Below are positions 23,291 through 35,495 of a stretch of 64,000 nucleotides of DNA, in pieces. Within the stretch, counting starts at the first letter, position 1. Each line of letters starts with the position of its first letter. The notes beneath the pieces are model-generated. The model made no database searches. It was not told the origin of the DNA and worked only from the letters and a program-made list of their open reading frames with translations. The stretch lies in NCBI GenBank assembly GCA_025094145.1, contig JALLLS010000043.1:1-64000 (forward strand). Reading direction: 5' to 3'. Origin of the DNA: Spinellus fusiger. Lineage: Eukaryota; Mucoromycota; Mucoromycetes; Mucorales; Phycomycetaceae. Both the position numbers and the translations under genes were made by a program.

Positions 23291-24721
23291 TTCTAGGAGT
23301 TCAAGAATATTTATAATGAATATTGGGATTCACAGAAAAAAATTATTTATTAAATACAGATGAACAATATCATTGTACTAAGATAGATAGCTTTATTAAT
23401 ATTGACAGAGTAAAAAGAAACCTATATAATAAACTTGGAGCTATTTCTGTATTTGTATTTCTTACAGAATATTGTATTAAGATTAAAATTCCTAGACCAT
23501 ATAATAACTTAGAAAAGGGGTTGTTAGTACTTGAACATCTAGTTAATGGTATGTCTATCTCAGAAATGGGTATTTATTGTAATAAATCTAGCTATTATAG
23601 TATATATTATTCTATTTTTATTGAAAACATTGATCTACTGGAAGAATGGGTAGATAAAATGATAGAAAATGCTTTTGGTAATGCTATAACTAGATCTTTA
23701 AGTGCATATATAAATAATCCTGATATATTTAAACATGTTACTTTATTTATAGATGGCCATCATAACAAGATTAGTTATCAAAATATTTAGATAAAAAAAA
23801 GATCTATATTCATGGAAACTTAAAACTAATAGATTAAACACTCAATTTTTAATAGATGGAAATGAAATGCTAGTTTTTGCTTTAGAATCTTTACTATGTA
23901 AAATAAACAATAATGATAATATGTTTATCAACAATGTTAAAATTAACACATTTATGTCTATAACTGACTGTATGGTATTTGATGGCTTATATCTAAATAC
24001 AGTTGAAGAATTAATTAGTAAATACAATAATATTGGATTAATTATTTCTTTAATAAATTTTTGTTTTTTAATTAATAAACAAAAAAAATTGAATTAAATA
24101 AAGATAAAGCCAACTTTAAACAAATTAGCAGTTTTAGATCAAGAATTGAATCATATTTTAGTAAATTATCTACAACTTTTAATAGATTCAATCCACAAAA
24201 CAAAGTCAGAATTACAAATAATATATTGTATAATGTACAGTTAAAATTATGCTGTATGTTGCTTAATATAAAAAGGTTTGTAATTTTAAATGATATTGAA
24301 GAAACTGGGTTTTATAAAAAGTGGCTTGATGAAGATTTTTATTTCTTTAATAAAGACAATGATATTATTAATAAATCTGTAACATTAAAAACACAATATA
24401 AATTAGATAATATGAATGTCATGAAAAATATGCAAAGGGACTGTATTAATAATTTAAAATCTATGAAAAAACTTTGTACAAATAATGATAATAAAAGAAT
24501 GATAATTGATGAATCTGATATACCTAGTACATCTAGTAGAATTGAAAAAGTATGAGGTACAATATATTATAAAACACAGGGTAGTAAATAATATTATTGA
24601 ATTTAAAGTGAAATGGAGAAATTATACTAAAGTCAATTCTTGGATTAAAGAATCAGATTTTATAGAGAAAGATATAATAAAAACATACTGGAATAGCACA
24701 CCAACCAATCCATTTGTTTAA
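23290..24721 (+). pseudogene. PIF/Harbinger-like DDE transposase with C-terminal chromodomain, frameshifted
   Basis: Read with frame changes, the plus strand gives one transposase of about 460 residues. It has an N-terminal helical part (LEHLVNGMSISEMGIYCNK), then LFIDGHHNKISY (first acidic residue), LYSWKLKTNRLNTQFLIDGN, SITDCMVFDGLYL (second), FRSRIESYFSKLSTTFNRF (third) and LLNIKRFV. This order is that of DDE transposases known from Mucoromycota and Glomeromycota. A chromodomain follows: YEVQYIIKHRVVNNIIEFKV, KWRNYTKVNSWI, with TYW at its end. The frame breaks near 23790, 24080 and 24550 each fall at an A-run. A stop also occurs near 23790. Codons are far more AT-rich than in the LINEs. 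Terminal repeats were not found. Confidence 0.7.
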
Positions 24722-24724
24722 ACC

Positions 24725-25670
24725 CCTTTTGCTTCCTAGTTTCTATATAAATCTCTATAAATGTCATACTGTGTTTGTATGAAGTGATTGATTCTACTGT
24801 AAAGTCAATGTTTTCAATACTTGTAGGGTTTGTTGTTGCTGTTGCTGTTGAGATACTGGTAGAGATAGATAAGGAGGCTTCACCAATGGTATCATTGTAT
24901 TTCCTTTTTAATGCATAATTTTGATTCTGCAAATCCTTAATGGCTTTGGCCACTTGTTTGGTAGATGACTTTTTGTCAATGAGTTCCAATATTTTTTATA
25001 CTCTTGATCTTGAGTTTCCAGTCATTGCATTAAAGTATCAGATATATGTTGATTGTTCAACTGACTTTAGTGTTTTTGTAATGCCAAAGAGTGTAAGTAC
25101 TGAATGGTTGGATCATTCTGGCATAGTGTATTATTAATATCAAGGGCATGGCTGGTTAAAAATAAACCAAGAGCAATAAATGAATTGATAGGCACAGTAC
25201 CAGTATGCTCTTGAATGCATATTTTACATAAAATTAGACAATTGTTAGCCCAACCTTTAGCAGGGAATTTATAGCAACTGGGAAAATTGCTGATTGTTAG
25301 GTCCTTTGCAACACATTCAGACAACGTGCTGGTGAATATTATAAGTACAATTGGGTCTACTTTACATCTCTTAAAAGCTTGGAGGCTGTATTAATTACTC
25401 TCTTTATGAATAATTTATTGATTGTGTGCTGGATTTCTATCATTATGTGAGGAAGATTCAATGCCAATGACTTTGGTTCTAGCACAATATCTGAGCAAGT
25501 GCCATTATCCCATTCTTAATTCCCAACTGTGTAATTATTTTGTACATTTAACAATGCAGTTGATATAATAATAACATTAGGATTGTTAATGGTAGCCTTT
25601 GCCATCAAGTCTGAGCCTAGATGCATTGACTTTGGAAGGGTGAAAAAATTCAATTTAGCAGCTTAAATTG
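24725..25670 (-). pseudogene. Decayed gene of a nuclease-like Mucoromycota family (IEIQ motif)
   Basis: Minus-strand reading: LGSDLMAKATINNPNVIIIS ... LALNLPHIMIEIQHTINKLF, then a FIKRVINTASKLL segment, then SECVAKDLTISNFPSCYKF, GWANNCLILCKICIQE, PINSFIALGLFLT and DPTIQYLHSLA. This order matches a family common in Mucoromycota genomes in which ...DV(L)IEVQHTVD... is the best-conserved stretch. An acidic residue upstream of E-x-Q recalls PD-(D/E)XK nucleases, but that is inference. Stops near 25508 and 25363 and at least one frameshift show it is broken. It abuts the transposase relic tail to tail. Confidence 0.45.
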
Positions 25671-26010
25671 AACCCCAAACAAAACCCAAGTAAGGGCCTT
25701 TTTAAACTAACTTATTTTCATCAGCTGTACTTGGCCATTGAATATAATGACATCAATAACATAAAACTATTACTTTAGTTAACTAAGTTAAAGATCTAAA
25801 TAACAATATAAGAAAAGCATCAAGTGAATGAAAATCACAACAAGGAATGTGATACTCCAGCTAATTTTAATTGGGAAGTTATGACAATTTTAATTGGAAA
25901 GTTGTGCCAAAAATAATCTAAACTCAAGACAAAACATTTTCAAAAGCAAACATTTATTTTTGACTTGTGGTCAATTATTTATGAGTAAATGCCAATTTCC
26001 ATAAGCCTGA
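25671..26010. other. Intergenic spacer
   Basis: AT-rich, no gene. Two near-copies of tttaattgg(g/a)aagtt(a/g)tg occur at about 25866 and 25892. Confidence 0.35.
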
Positions 26011-26150
26011 CTGTACAGAGATGTAAGGCTCTTTTGCATAATAAATATTACCCAAAAGAGTATATATAAAAATCAACAACAAACATTACCATCATCCATC
26101 CATCAACAACAACACCCCCCAACACCCACATTACACTGAATCCACTAACC

Positions 26151-27782
26151 ATGGATCTCACCCTAGCACCACCAGCCAAACCCTTTGAGTTTGGCACTTC
26201 CAACATTCCTGCCACCCACAACATCCCCAAAAGTAGAAAGGAAAAACTACTTGCCAAATGCACTTGAGCAAAAACCAACAAGAAGAATAACATGTCTGAG
26301 GTAGAAAAGGCCAACACCCATGCCCAACAGATGCTGCAGATAATGGTGGCAATCCAAAAACAGATGGAGATCTTTGGACTCCATATCCAGGAATTGTAGG
26401 CCCAGCTGAAGGCCAAAGATGCAATGATTGCATCCCTCAAGGCTCAAGCCACTACCACTGCCACTCCTGCCAAGCAGGACAACTTGACTGCTGCTTTAAA
26501 GCATGCCTCAACCTCCACACCCACATCCACCACCTATGCCAGTATGGCTAAGAGAAACACCCAGGCCAAGAAGCCTACAAAGGCCAAGGCTGTGCTTAAG
26601 GCACAAGCAGTCTGTGCCCTGCAGGAGCCCACTGGACTCTCAGTGTACAAATTTGTATATGTTCCTTGCTGCTGCTACCTTAAGTATGGCCAGGTCCACA
26701 AGATGTTGGGATTGTTGAAGATCCAACAGTCATGGATCATTGACATCCACTTCCTGGCAAGGGGAACAGTTGCGCTGCTGGTCCACAGCAGCTACAAGAA
26801 GGAACTCAAGGAGCACCTTGAGAAGCTTAAGATCAGTTCAGTGAAGGACTTCAACCCTTTGTCTGCTGCAGTCATTGCAGACCCAAAGCTGTAAGGGAAA
26901 ACGGACAGTACCAAGGCTGCAAAGGCCCAAGAACTCTTTGATCAGAGAGTATCCAACACCTGTCTTTGTTCCCCCATGTAATTATTCAGACAAGTAGAAA
27001 ATAACAAGACTGAACAAAGATAATTTTTATTAAGTGAAGAGTGGTTCATTATTTATACTTTTTGTGGGTGCTTATCCTTCAGTGGCATTCTACCTTTTGG
27101 TAGTTAATGATTAGTCCATGGCATAGCTTATTGATAGATGCAACCATATGGTTAGTGTAGATGATTTATCCTATGGTAGTTTACATAGGTGTAGCTTTAT
27201 GGTTGGTGTAGGTGTTCTACCTAATGGTAGACTACATGTTGGAGCCTTATGGTTGGTTCATTGAATAAGCACACCGTTATAGAGCCATCTATTATGCCTT
27301 CACTTTTAATTGCCTTTGATAGGTCTTATTTAATCCACTAAGGATTTATAGATGAAGGCAGCTCATTAAGTGTCCAATAATAATTTGAGCTTAGAAGGTT
27401 GATTTGTAGTTACAACCAATCAGTGAGATGATACAGAGATGTACTATGTTACTTGTGTGCACTCAGGCTTTCATAGAGTATTCTGAATGTCACAGCATAC
27501 TACTCATGTTGACCAATTCATGAAGAATCTTTGGATTGAAGTTGGAACATGACACCCCACCCACTTAGGGTACAGCATTGCTTGCCACTTTGGCTCTGGT
27601 AATGCCACTCCCTGCCTCTCTGCCACTGCCTTTGAGAAGCTCTTGGCAGATCTCAAGGCCAAGACCCTAGTTGCCAGCTGCCCTGCCACCCTTGAAGAAA
27701 AGGCCATCCAGGCATTTGGATTGGGCTCAGCAATGGAAGAAGATGAGGAAGACACCCCAAACACCCACCAAGAAGAATTATG
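26151..27782 (+). pseudogene. LINE copy 2 ORF1, interrupted by stops and a solo LTR
   Basis: ATG at 26151 opens a protein beginning MDLTLAPPAKPFEF, with stops at about 26265 (TGA), 26397 (TAG) and 26892 (TAA). A helical segment (NNMSEVEKANTHAQQMLQIM) precedes a Lys/Ala/Thr-rich linker and the conserved core YKFVYVPCCCYLKYGQ ... TVALLVHSSYKKEL. The LTR at 26977-27554 splits it after a CLCSP stretch. The remainder (THLGYSIACHFGSGNATPCL ... EEDEEDTPNTHQEEL) ends at TGA 27780-27782, overlapping the ORF2 ATG (27779-27781) as ATGA. Copy 3 lacks the LTR and shows the uninterrupted junction. Proposed role: nucleic-acid-binding partner of ORF2. Confidence 0.75.
26977..27554 (-). repeat. Solo LTR copy C with five-base target duplication
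   Basis: Starts TGTAATTATTCAGAC, ends GGAACATGACA, and is flanked on both sides by CCCCA (26972-26976 and 27555-27559). Same family as copies A and B. On the minus strand it carries TATAAATA and CAATAAAA. The palindrome array is present in diverged form (ctaccttttggtag, ctacctaatggtag and others). The host LINE sequence resumes exactly after the duplication, proving insertion into ORF1. Solo status implies loss of the internal region by recombination. Confidence 0.9.
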
Positions 27783-30700
27783 AATAGACTGAAGATTGGT
27801 CTATTGAATGCTTGTGGAATCAGGCCCAAACTGGTGAACGTTCTGAATGTGTGTGTGCAGAATGATATTGATATACCTTTAGTGACAGAGACTTTCCTGA
27901 CCAAAGACATGCAAATGTTGAGGTGCCCCTGGATACAAATACACAACTATGCTACAGCCCATGGTGATGCTGGACAAGGTTTTGATGGAGTTTTGTTCTT
28001 TATTCGTCCTGACTTTCCTTACCATGTACATTCCTTACCAATTACTAATCCTTTTGTGGTCTCCTGTAGGATTGGCCCATATACACTCCATGGTCTGTAC
28101 CTACCTCTAAGGCTGTTGTCTAGTGAGGCTGTGGAAAGGTTGAATTCACTACCCATAGATGACTTCACACTTGTCCTTGGTGACCTGAATACACATTTAG
28201 GCTGCCTGACTGGAGATCATGGCATAAACAACAGACATGTGGGATTTGAAGACTGGATCTGCCATCAGGATCTAACCTTGTGGAACTCAGGGTTGGCATT
28301 TGGCTTGCCTACATATGAGCAAATTCTAGCAGATGGTCGTTGGTTTGCTAGCATTATTGACCTGTTCCTGTCAAGAAGCTACAACTTCTCCAAAGTGTGC
28401 TTGCACATTAGGGACAATCTGACGTTAGGTTCAGACTACCACTCATGACAGAAACAGCTGTCCATTGCCTCTGGAGACTGCAACATTAAAATAAAAAAAC
28501 AGTCTGTGACCAGTACAAGCAATGTTTTGCAGAGAACACAGGTGAACTGCAAAGAGAGATCCAAAAATTATTGGAAGACAAAACCCTGTTGTGCTCTGTT
28601 AAGATGGAGGACTTTGCTGAGAGACTCAATAAGTCAATCTACAAGGCCCTGGATAATAGTGTAGGGCGCGCACAATCCCATTCAAAAGCTTGGAAAAGCT
28701 ATTGGAATGCTGATCTACAACAGTTAGCTGACCGTCATCAAGAACTTTATTGTTTTAGACAATGGGTAGGCAATGATATTGAATGCATTGAAGCCCACTG
28801 CTTGTATGAGGAAGCATGTTTAGCTTTGAAAAAGGCTATAAGGCAAGCACAATGACAAACCTGGCATGAATTTTGTGATAAAGTCCATAAGGGCTTAACA
28901 GAGATGACAAGTGCTGTGAAAGGAATGAGGCTGCAGAGACGTTTGCCAATTTCCCTGTCATCTCCAGAGGGCCCTTGGCATGCTGCCAATTGCATGATTG
29001 ACCACCTAGAGAGTGTGTTTGGTGGATCTATGGAAAGACAGGAGCTTCAAGAGTGTATTCTCCAAGACAACCCAGTCCCATGGGACATAGACTTTATTCA
29101 CTCTGCTATTCAAAAGATGCCAAATCGAAAAGCACCAGGCATTGATCATATTAGAGTAGAAATACTCAAAACCCTAGTTTGAGTGCTAGTGCCTCTGTTG
29201 CATCAGATTTTCATATTGTGTTGGAGATGGTTGTGGACGCCTGTGGCCTGGAGAACAGCACAGGTGGTACCTATTTACAAAAACAATAGAGAGCAGGATG
29301 ACCCTAGTAACTATTGGCCTATTAGCTTGACATTGGTGTTTTGTAAGCTCTTAGAAAGATGTATAGCTGGGGAGCTCCTTTTGACCATGCCTGCATTGGA
29401 CATGGCTCAAGGTGGATTTTACACTCGTCGTGGAACTCTAGACCAGGCCCTCTGTCTCCACAAACTTATGGGGTTGTATGCTGCCCAAGGATCAGGAGAG
29501 CAAGATCCAAAACCTCCAGTCATCATCTTCCTAGAAATTAAAGCTGCATATGATAGTGTGGAACGCTCTGTCATATGGGAGTTGCTGATGCCCTTTGTGT
29601 CTCAGCTGTTGCTCTTGCTACTACAGAATTTGTTTGATGACATTGTGGTGAATGTGATTCTGAAAAATGTAGCATCCTGGGACATTGCACCTAAACAAGG
29701 AGTCTTACAGGGTAGTATTCTTTCTCCATTCCTTTATTCTATTTTCATTGATACTCTTCCACATTTCTTGAGGTTTGCTTTGGTATCCCCAATACTGGTT
29801 GGTATGTACCCACCTACCATGGGATGGTCCATTAATCTCTGTGCTCAAAATCCTTTCTCTTTTGCTTCCCCACAGGCAACTGTTCATGCATTGCTTGACA
29901 AGTTACAGAATTCCCTTCACAATCCTTTTCCTACTTCTACAGTTTTGGATGACTCCTCTGAGTTGTCAGATTCCTCTTACAGTCCGTCCCATGTCACTGT
30001 TACTTGGGCTCCTGTGAATTGTTTGTTGTATGCTGATGATGTGGCTCTTATGGGCTGCCCAGAAGATATACATTGAATGCTGGCACTTGCCGAAATTCAC
30101 TCGACCCTCCTTGGTTACAAATGGAGTCCCTCCAAATGTGAAGTGCTCAATGCCCTGGCCAATGCGCCGTTTTATCTCTATGGCAACAAGCTTCCAACCT
30201 GTGATACTTTCAAGTACCTTGGTATCCCCTTTTCACGTCAAGGTATTAACCAAGATGCACTTTTCTCACACTCACAAGTCAAGGCAATTGCATTAATGCA
30301 AAAGCTGAGAAGAATGGGTGTAGACATGTATGGCTTTGGGATTACAGCAGCCCTAAGAGCTTATACTGTTTTTGTTTGGCCTATTCTTGAGTATTGGTTG
30401 GCTATTTGTAATGTCAATAGACTAGGCATCTGCCTGCCACAAATCTGTCACTCTGCTTGTCTGAGACTTTGTCTTGCTAGATCTGCTACTGCTATGTTTG
30501 GAACAATCCAGGTTGCCCAATTAGCTGCCCTCCCTAACATATACTCTTGTTTCCTTTATCTGCAAGCCAAATTTGTTGAGTGGTAGCTACCCTTCCTGAA
30601 GACACCCTCCTCTGGTGCCTTGTCCCGCAGCTTGAAGCACCCCAGAGTAAATCAGATGGATTAAGCTACGTGGCAATGTACTCTGGCAAAATGCTCAAAG

Positions 30701-31326
30701 AATAAGACGGGCTCACAACCTTCCTAAATATCCATTGAAAGTAGCTTATCTTGAAGTCTTCAAAGTGAAATTACTAGTCTAGTACGTGGCAAGAATCTGC
30801 TGGTGACAGTAGCCCGTGGACTATGTAGACCTGTTTGGGATCCAATTGTTCTACTACCATGCATGCAAAGAAAGACATCGTCTACTAAAATGGAGGATTG
30901 CTTGGTTACCACCAACACCTTCAGTTCCTTGCCAATGTGGCCACCCATCTGCTAACAGGGACACTTCTCACATGCACATTCGTTGACCATGAACGCTCCA
31001 TGTTCTTGTTCTTCTTAGTTCCTGCACCACCACAAGACGTTCATCCTATTGACTAATATCTAAATTTCTGCTGCACACGGTTAAGTCTTTCTGTTAAATG
31101 GCGAGATCTCTGGCCTAGTTTGTTAATACTGCTGCAAGCCATTGATCAAGCCACGTCTATTCGAGACTTTAAGGTAGAGCCATCAGCTGGTAGCTTGCTC
31201 ATTGAGGCTGCTGATGGGTGTGTTGAGCAGGAACGCCAACGCCACCATAGAGTGCAAAGACTCCTTCAGCAACAGATGCTGTATCCTCACTTCTCATCTG
31301 ATCTCTCCTCTACCACCCATTCTTAA
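27779..31326 (+). pseudogene. LINE copy 2 ORF2: endonuclease-reverse transcriptase, inactive
   Basis: The frame begins MNRLKIGLLNACGIRPKL, with endonuclease motifs GDLNTHLG and SIIDLF. The SDH motif is changed to SDYH near 28435. The reverse transcriptase has RKAPGIDHIRVE, DPSNYWPISL, AQGGFYTRRGTLDQA, QGVLQGSILSPF (domain B) and LLYADDVALMG (domain C). Domain A reads FLEIKAAYDSV, with Glu where the first catalytic Asp of copy 1 stands. TGA stops occur near 28446, 28853, 29180 and 30074, and TAG at 30584. Beyond 30586 fragments continue in shifted frames, including a zinc-knuckle-like PCQCGHPSANRDTSHMH near 30930. So it is non-functional, though nearly full length. Confidence 0.85.
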
Positions 31327-31727
31327 CCCGTTTAGCAAAGCCAGAAGCTGCTAGTGTAGTTGCTGTATTTGTGTCCTCAGGATTGTCCGAGTTGCTCTAA
31401 GTATCCCTCGTTGGATTTCGAATCACCACAGGATGACGGTTATCTTTTTGGTGTCCTGGATTCCTTGCTGAATTTATGGCCTTTTGGATGTCTATTCATA
31501 ATTCTCATTTACAATCATTTCTCACTTTCTCATTATTTTCCCCTCATCTGAGGTTTTTTATTTCTCTGTCCTTCTGGTTCCCATTCATTTGCATTACTTT
31601 TTTCACTTTTGTATTTGAAGTGTTTATATGTCTATTCTCATTTATTCCACAAAAGTTCTCATAGGGTGGCTGATATGCCCAAAGCGCGAATAGCAAACCA
31701 CACCCAAAAAATAAAAATACTTTGAAC

Positions 31728-31852
31728 TGTACAGAGATGTACTATGGTACTTGTGTGCACCCAAGCTTTCATAGAGTATTCTGAATGTCATAGCATACTA
31801 ATCATGTTGACCAATTCATAGATAATCTTTGGATTGAAGTTGGAACACGACA
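31728..31852 (-). repeat. LTR fragment, copy D
   Basis: From TACAGAGATGTACTATGGTAC to GGAACACGACA this matches the last 125 bp (plus-strand sense) of LTR copies A and C. Its left limit coincides with the target duplication of LINE copy 2, as if the LINE had inserted into an LTR. The other part of that LTR is not recognisable on the left side of the LINE. Confidence 0.7.
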
Positions 31853-32565
31853 CATTTATCATTATAGACGTTATATACTGTGCTTGTCCTTCACAATTAT
31901 ACCTTGACAGTAAAAGCAAATATGCTAACATATTAAACCATGCACTTTAGTTACTTGACATATTTCTATTATTATTTTTTTGTTCAAATAAAGACAGAAT
32001 TATGTACTCCTTTTTTATTCTCTTTTTTTCTTTTTTTCTTTTTTGGCATAATATGTACCTTTTCTTACATATATTGTATAAGAATATTATTGTTGTCTGT
32101 TTATCTACATATTGACAAAAAATAATTTAACCCTAAAAAATCACTTGCCATTCTGTTGCTAAAAATCAAATTGCTAAGATAAAAGAGAGACATGAGTAAA
32201 CTGAAGCTTGATCAACAAATGACATATACTACATAGAAACCTGTATTTTTATTGATAAGAGTACATTTTTCTGTATATATCTCCTGCCAGGTATTTCTAT
32301 TGTTCAGACCCTTCTGAATCCAAAATACCATAGTAAATCTCCAGGTGTAACTTCAAGTGGTAATAATATCTGTCTCTAGTCAACTCATTATGAGACCTAT
32401 AAGTCTTTTTTTCTTCTTACATTGTCTTAAACTATAGTGCGATTCAACTTATTTGATCTATTCAAATTGATCAATTAGTTTTATACAAATTAAAACTTTA
32501 AACTAAAGAAAATAACTTGAGATTGCGCAAATTGATATCATGAGCACTATACAGCTTTTGTCAAG
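31853..32565. other. Intergenic spacer between LINE copies
   Basis: AT-rich with pyrimidine tracts. No gene or further repeat end seen. Confidence 0.4.
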
Positions 32566-33690
32566 GCTCTTTTGCATAATAAATATTACCCAAAAATGCC
32601 ATGGATGCATCTCTCCAGGCTCAAGTAACCAATACCACTACTGGTGCTGCTTCAAAGAATGTCTCAACTACCACCCAAACACCCACATCCACTTATGCCA
32701 GTATGGCTAAGATGAACACCCAAATAAAAAATTAACAAAAGGCCAGAGCAGTGCTGAGAGCACAGGCAATCCATGCTCTGCCGGAGTCCACCAGACCCTC
32801 AATTTACAGTTTTGTAAATGTTCTCTGCTGCTGCTACCTCAAGTACGGCCAGGTCCATAAGATATTGTGATTACTGAAGATTCAACAGCCCAGTATCATA
32901 GATATACACTCTCTGGGCAGGGGCACAATTCCACTGCTTGTACGTGACAGCTTCGAAAAAAGAATTCAAGGATCAACTCGAAAAAAATCAAAGATCAAGC
33001 CACAGACAAACTTTGATATAGTAACTGCAACGGTGATTGCAGACCCTAAGCTTCAGGAAGAGGCTGACATTGTCAATAATGTAAAGGCCAAAGAACTCCT
33101 TGAACAAAGAATGTTCAAAAACTGTCTCTGTGCCACCCACCCACTTAGGGTATACTATTTCTTGACACTTTGTTTCTAACACTGCTACACCCCGCCTATC
33201 TACCAGTGCTTTTAGGGAGTTCCCAGTGGATCTCAAGGCCAAGGTCTCGATTGCCAGCCATCTCACCACCCTTAAAAATCGGCCATCCAGGTATTTGGGT
33301 TCGAGTTGGCCATGAAAGGAGTAGAGGAAGGCGATTCATATAAGCAACAACACTTATTAATAGACCAAAGATTGGTCTATTGAATACTTATGATATCAAA
33401 CCCAAACTAGTGAACAATATAATTTGTTCTGTTTTTTTTCTGCCATTATTGTCTTTTAGATGTCTATGTCTGCATTATCATTTACCATCATTTCTCATTT
33501 TCATTTTTTTTCTTCATTTTGAAGATTTATGCATTCTAATCTTTCTATTTCTTTTTCTTTGCACATATCATTTTCCACTTTTGTATTTGAAGTGTTTATA
33601 TGTATATCTTAATTTTTCAAAAGCTCTCATAGGGTGGCTAATATTCCCAATGCACAAATCACACCTAAAATAAAATAAAAAGTATTGTAT
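32566..33690 (+). mobile_element. LINE copy 3, internally deleted (ORF1 joined to 3' UTR)
   Basis: Starts with the same AAGGCTCTTTTGCATAAT string as copy 2 and skips the N-terminal part of ORF1. It then follows ORF1 with several stops to the first codons of ORF2 (...AAGATTGGTCTATTGAATAC... near 33370). At about 33420 it jumps to the 3' untranslated region (TTTTGTATTTGAAGTGTTTATATG, and CTCATAGGGTGGCTAATAT further on) and ends in AAAT-rich sequence. The whole of ORF2 is missing. It preserves the ORF1 junction that is disrupted by the LTR in copy 2. Confidence 0.75.
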
Positions 33691-35491
33691 CTTCCAAAAG
33701 AAGGTTTTGTGTATATTTGTTTATTAGATAGAGTGAAAGGCCAGGCAATCATCAAGGCTCTCAAAAGACATTAGAAAGACTTTTTTACTAGCGTCTGCTA
33801 TAATCTGTCAGACAAGTGTTTACCTTTATTATTTTGATTAATAATATCAATAATAATATATCTTTTTTTTATCTATTATAAACTGATTGTATTATGGAAA
33901 ATCAAATCTATAGTTTATCATTATATATAAAAATAATCTAGTAAAGATGACTATTTATTATAAATGAAGTTATACATATGAAATAAAACAGCTATTTGAA
34001 CTTAATAAACTTATATTTTCAGTATATTTACAATCTCCTAAAGAAATCATACTAATAAAAGACAAATATGATATCTTTAAATTTTCATCTCAAGCACTAA
34101 TAATTACTTTGCCGGCCACCTCATTTAATAACCAAATATATATAAATCCTTCTTTTGAAAGACGCAACACTTTTTTTAGTACAATATCTTTTTGGCAAAA
34201 TGTATATTTCAGCAAATCAACAAATCAGAATTAAAACAACCATAGTGTTAGGATAAAGTGATATATTTATAGTCAATGTCTCATAATAGGATAGAGTTGG
34301 AGTTATATATGATGACTTGTTGTCTTGACCACCGAGTTTTTCTTTTTTTCTTTTTTCTTTTTAAAATAATAATATTATTAATGATAAATTGGTTTATTCT
34401 ATTCATGTACCTCTACTATTGAATGTTTCATCATCAAGTGTTTAAAAATTATTTAAAACATGTCGAATAAAATGCATCGCATAGCTCCCTGAGTAAACTA
34501 TACTTGTAAATTTAGTAAAGGCAGATTGGATGCTTCGGAGTATCAAACTGAACATTTTTTATTATTATTATTTTACGTCATTTCAAAACTTGTTTATTTT
34601 TAATATCATAGTATATTAAACAAGTACTTTTATCTACAGCATCTCCTCCACTTTCCCACTTTAATGTTCATTCATAGTAATATTAAATATTCTACAGTAG
34701 AAACTTATCATATAATAAAATTAATTCCATGTCATTGCAGTATAATATTAGTAGACATGGTCTTTATGCATAATTTATTATTAAGCATAGTAGAATGAAT
34801 TTTATTTTATGCTGAGATAATCTGGTGATGATTTCATAAGGTGAATGAGTAGAACTGAGTATAAAATAGGGTCTTTAATATTACGGTGAATGAACATTGG
34901 AAATGTATAAGTGAAACAAAAGGAGACTTAAAACAGTCGTCAAGATGAAAGGGTATAGGTTAATTTATAAAAGCTGATCAATTTAAATCTAACACTATTT
35001 CATGTTTTTATCTTGTTATCTCCCTGACACTTGTCGGATAATCGCTTTCCATAAATAGAACTATCGATCATCCCAGTCAATAGAAACACAAACTGCCTAA
35101 ACGGGACCACATGTTAGAAGATGAGTTAGTTACTAAGGCGTATATCTAAGGGATGATGCTCTATCAAGAGGGGGTTTCCATAGCTTTTATTAGTAGATAT
35201 CAGTCATTAGAAAAGTATAAAAGAAGTGTGGAAGACCCATCAATAAATATCAGACTTTGTTTACTCTTTGAACTGTCTGGATCTCCTTTGGTTAAAGCTA
35301 AAGACGACACACTATGAATTTATATTTCCATGTCAAATTGAAATCAGAATAGAAGAGAAGAGAATAGTAATAGTAATAGTGCATTGTTAGTTTAACATTT
35401 CACAAGAATGTAGTTGTTAGTTTTATTATTTTCAGGTACCCTTCTCCCCCAAAAAACTATTCTACTACCTGTGATTTTGTCTTAATCTTCT
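33691..35491. other. Long spacer without recognised genes
   Basis: AT-rich throughout. A promoter-like AAGTATAAAAGAAG occurs near 35213 but no convincing frame follows. No RNA gene was recognised. Confidence 0.4.
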
Positions 35492-35495
35492 TATC

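Larger units (their letters stand above)
26026..31727 (+). mobile_element. LINE-type retrotransposon, copy 2, near full length with nested LTR
   Basis: Starts AAGGCTCTTTTGCATAATAA (also the start of copy 3 at 32566) and ends ...aaaaataaaaatactttga. The string ACTGTACAGAGATGTA (16 bases) occurs at 26010-26025 and again at 31726-31741, so it is a good target-site duplication. Inside are ORF1 with a 578-bp solo LTR inserted in it, ORF2, and a 3' region of about 400 bp that recurs at 33.45-33.69 kb and, inverted, at 53.5-53.8 kb. All frames carry stops. Confidence 0.85.
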
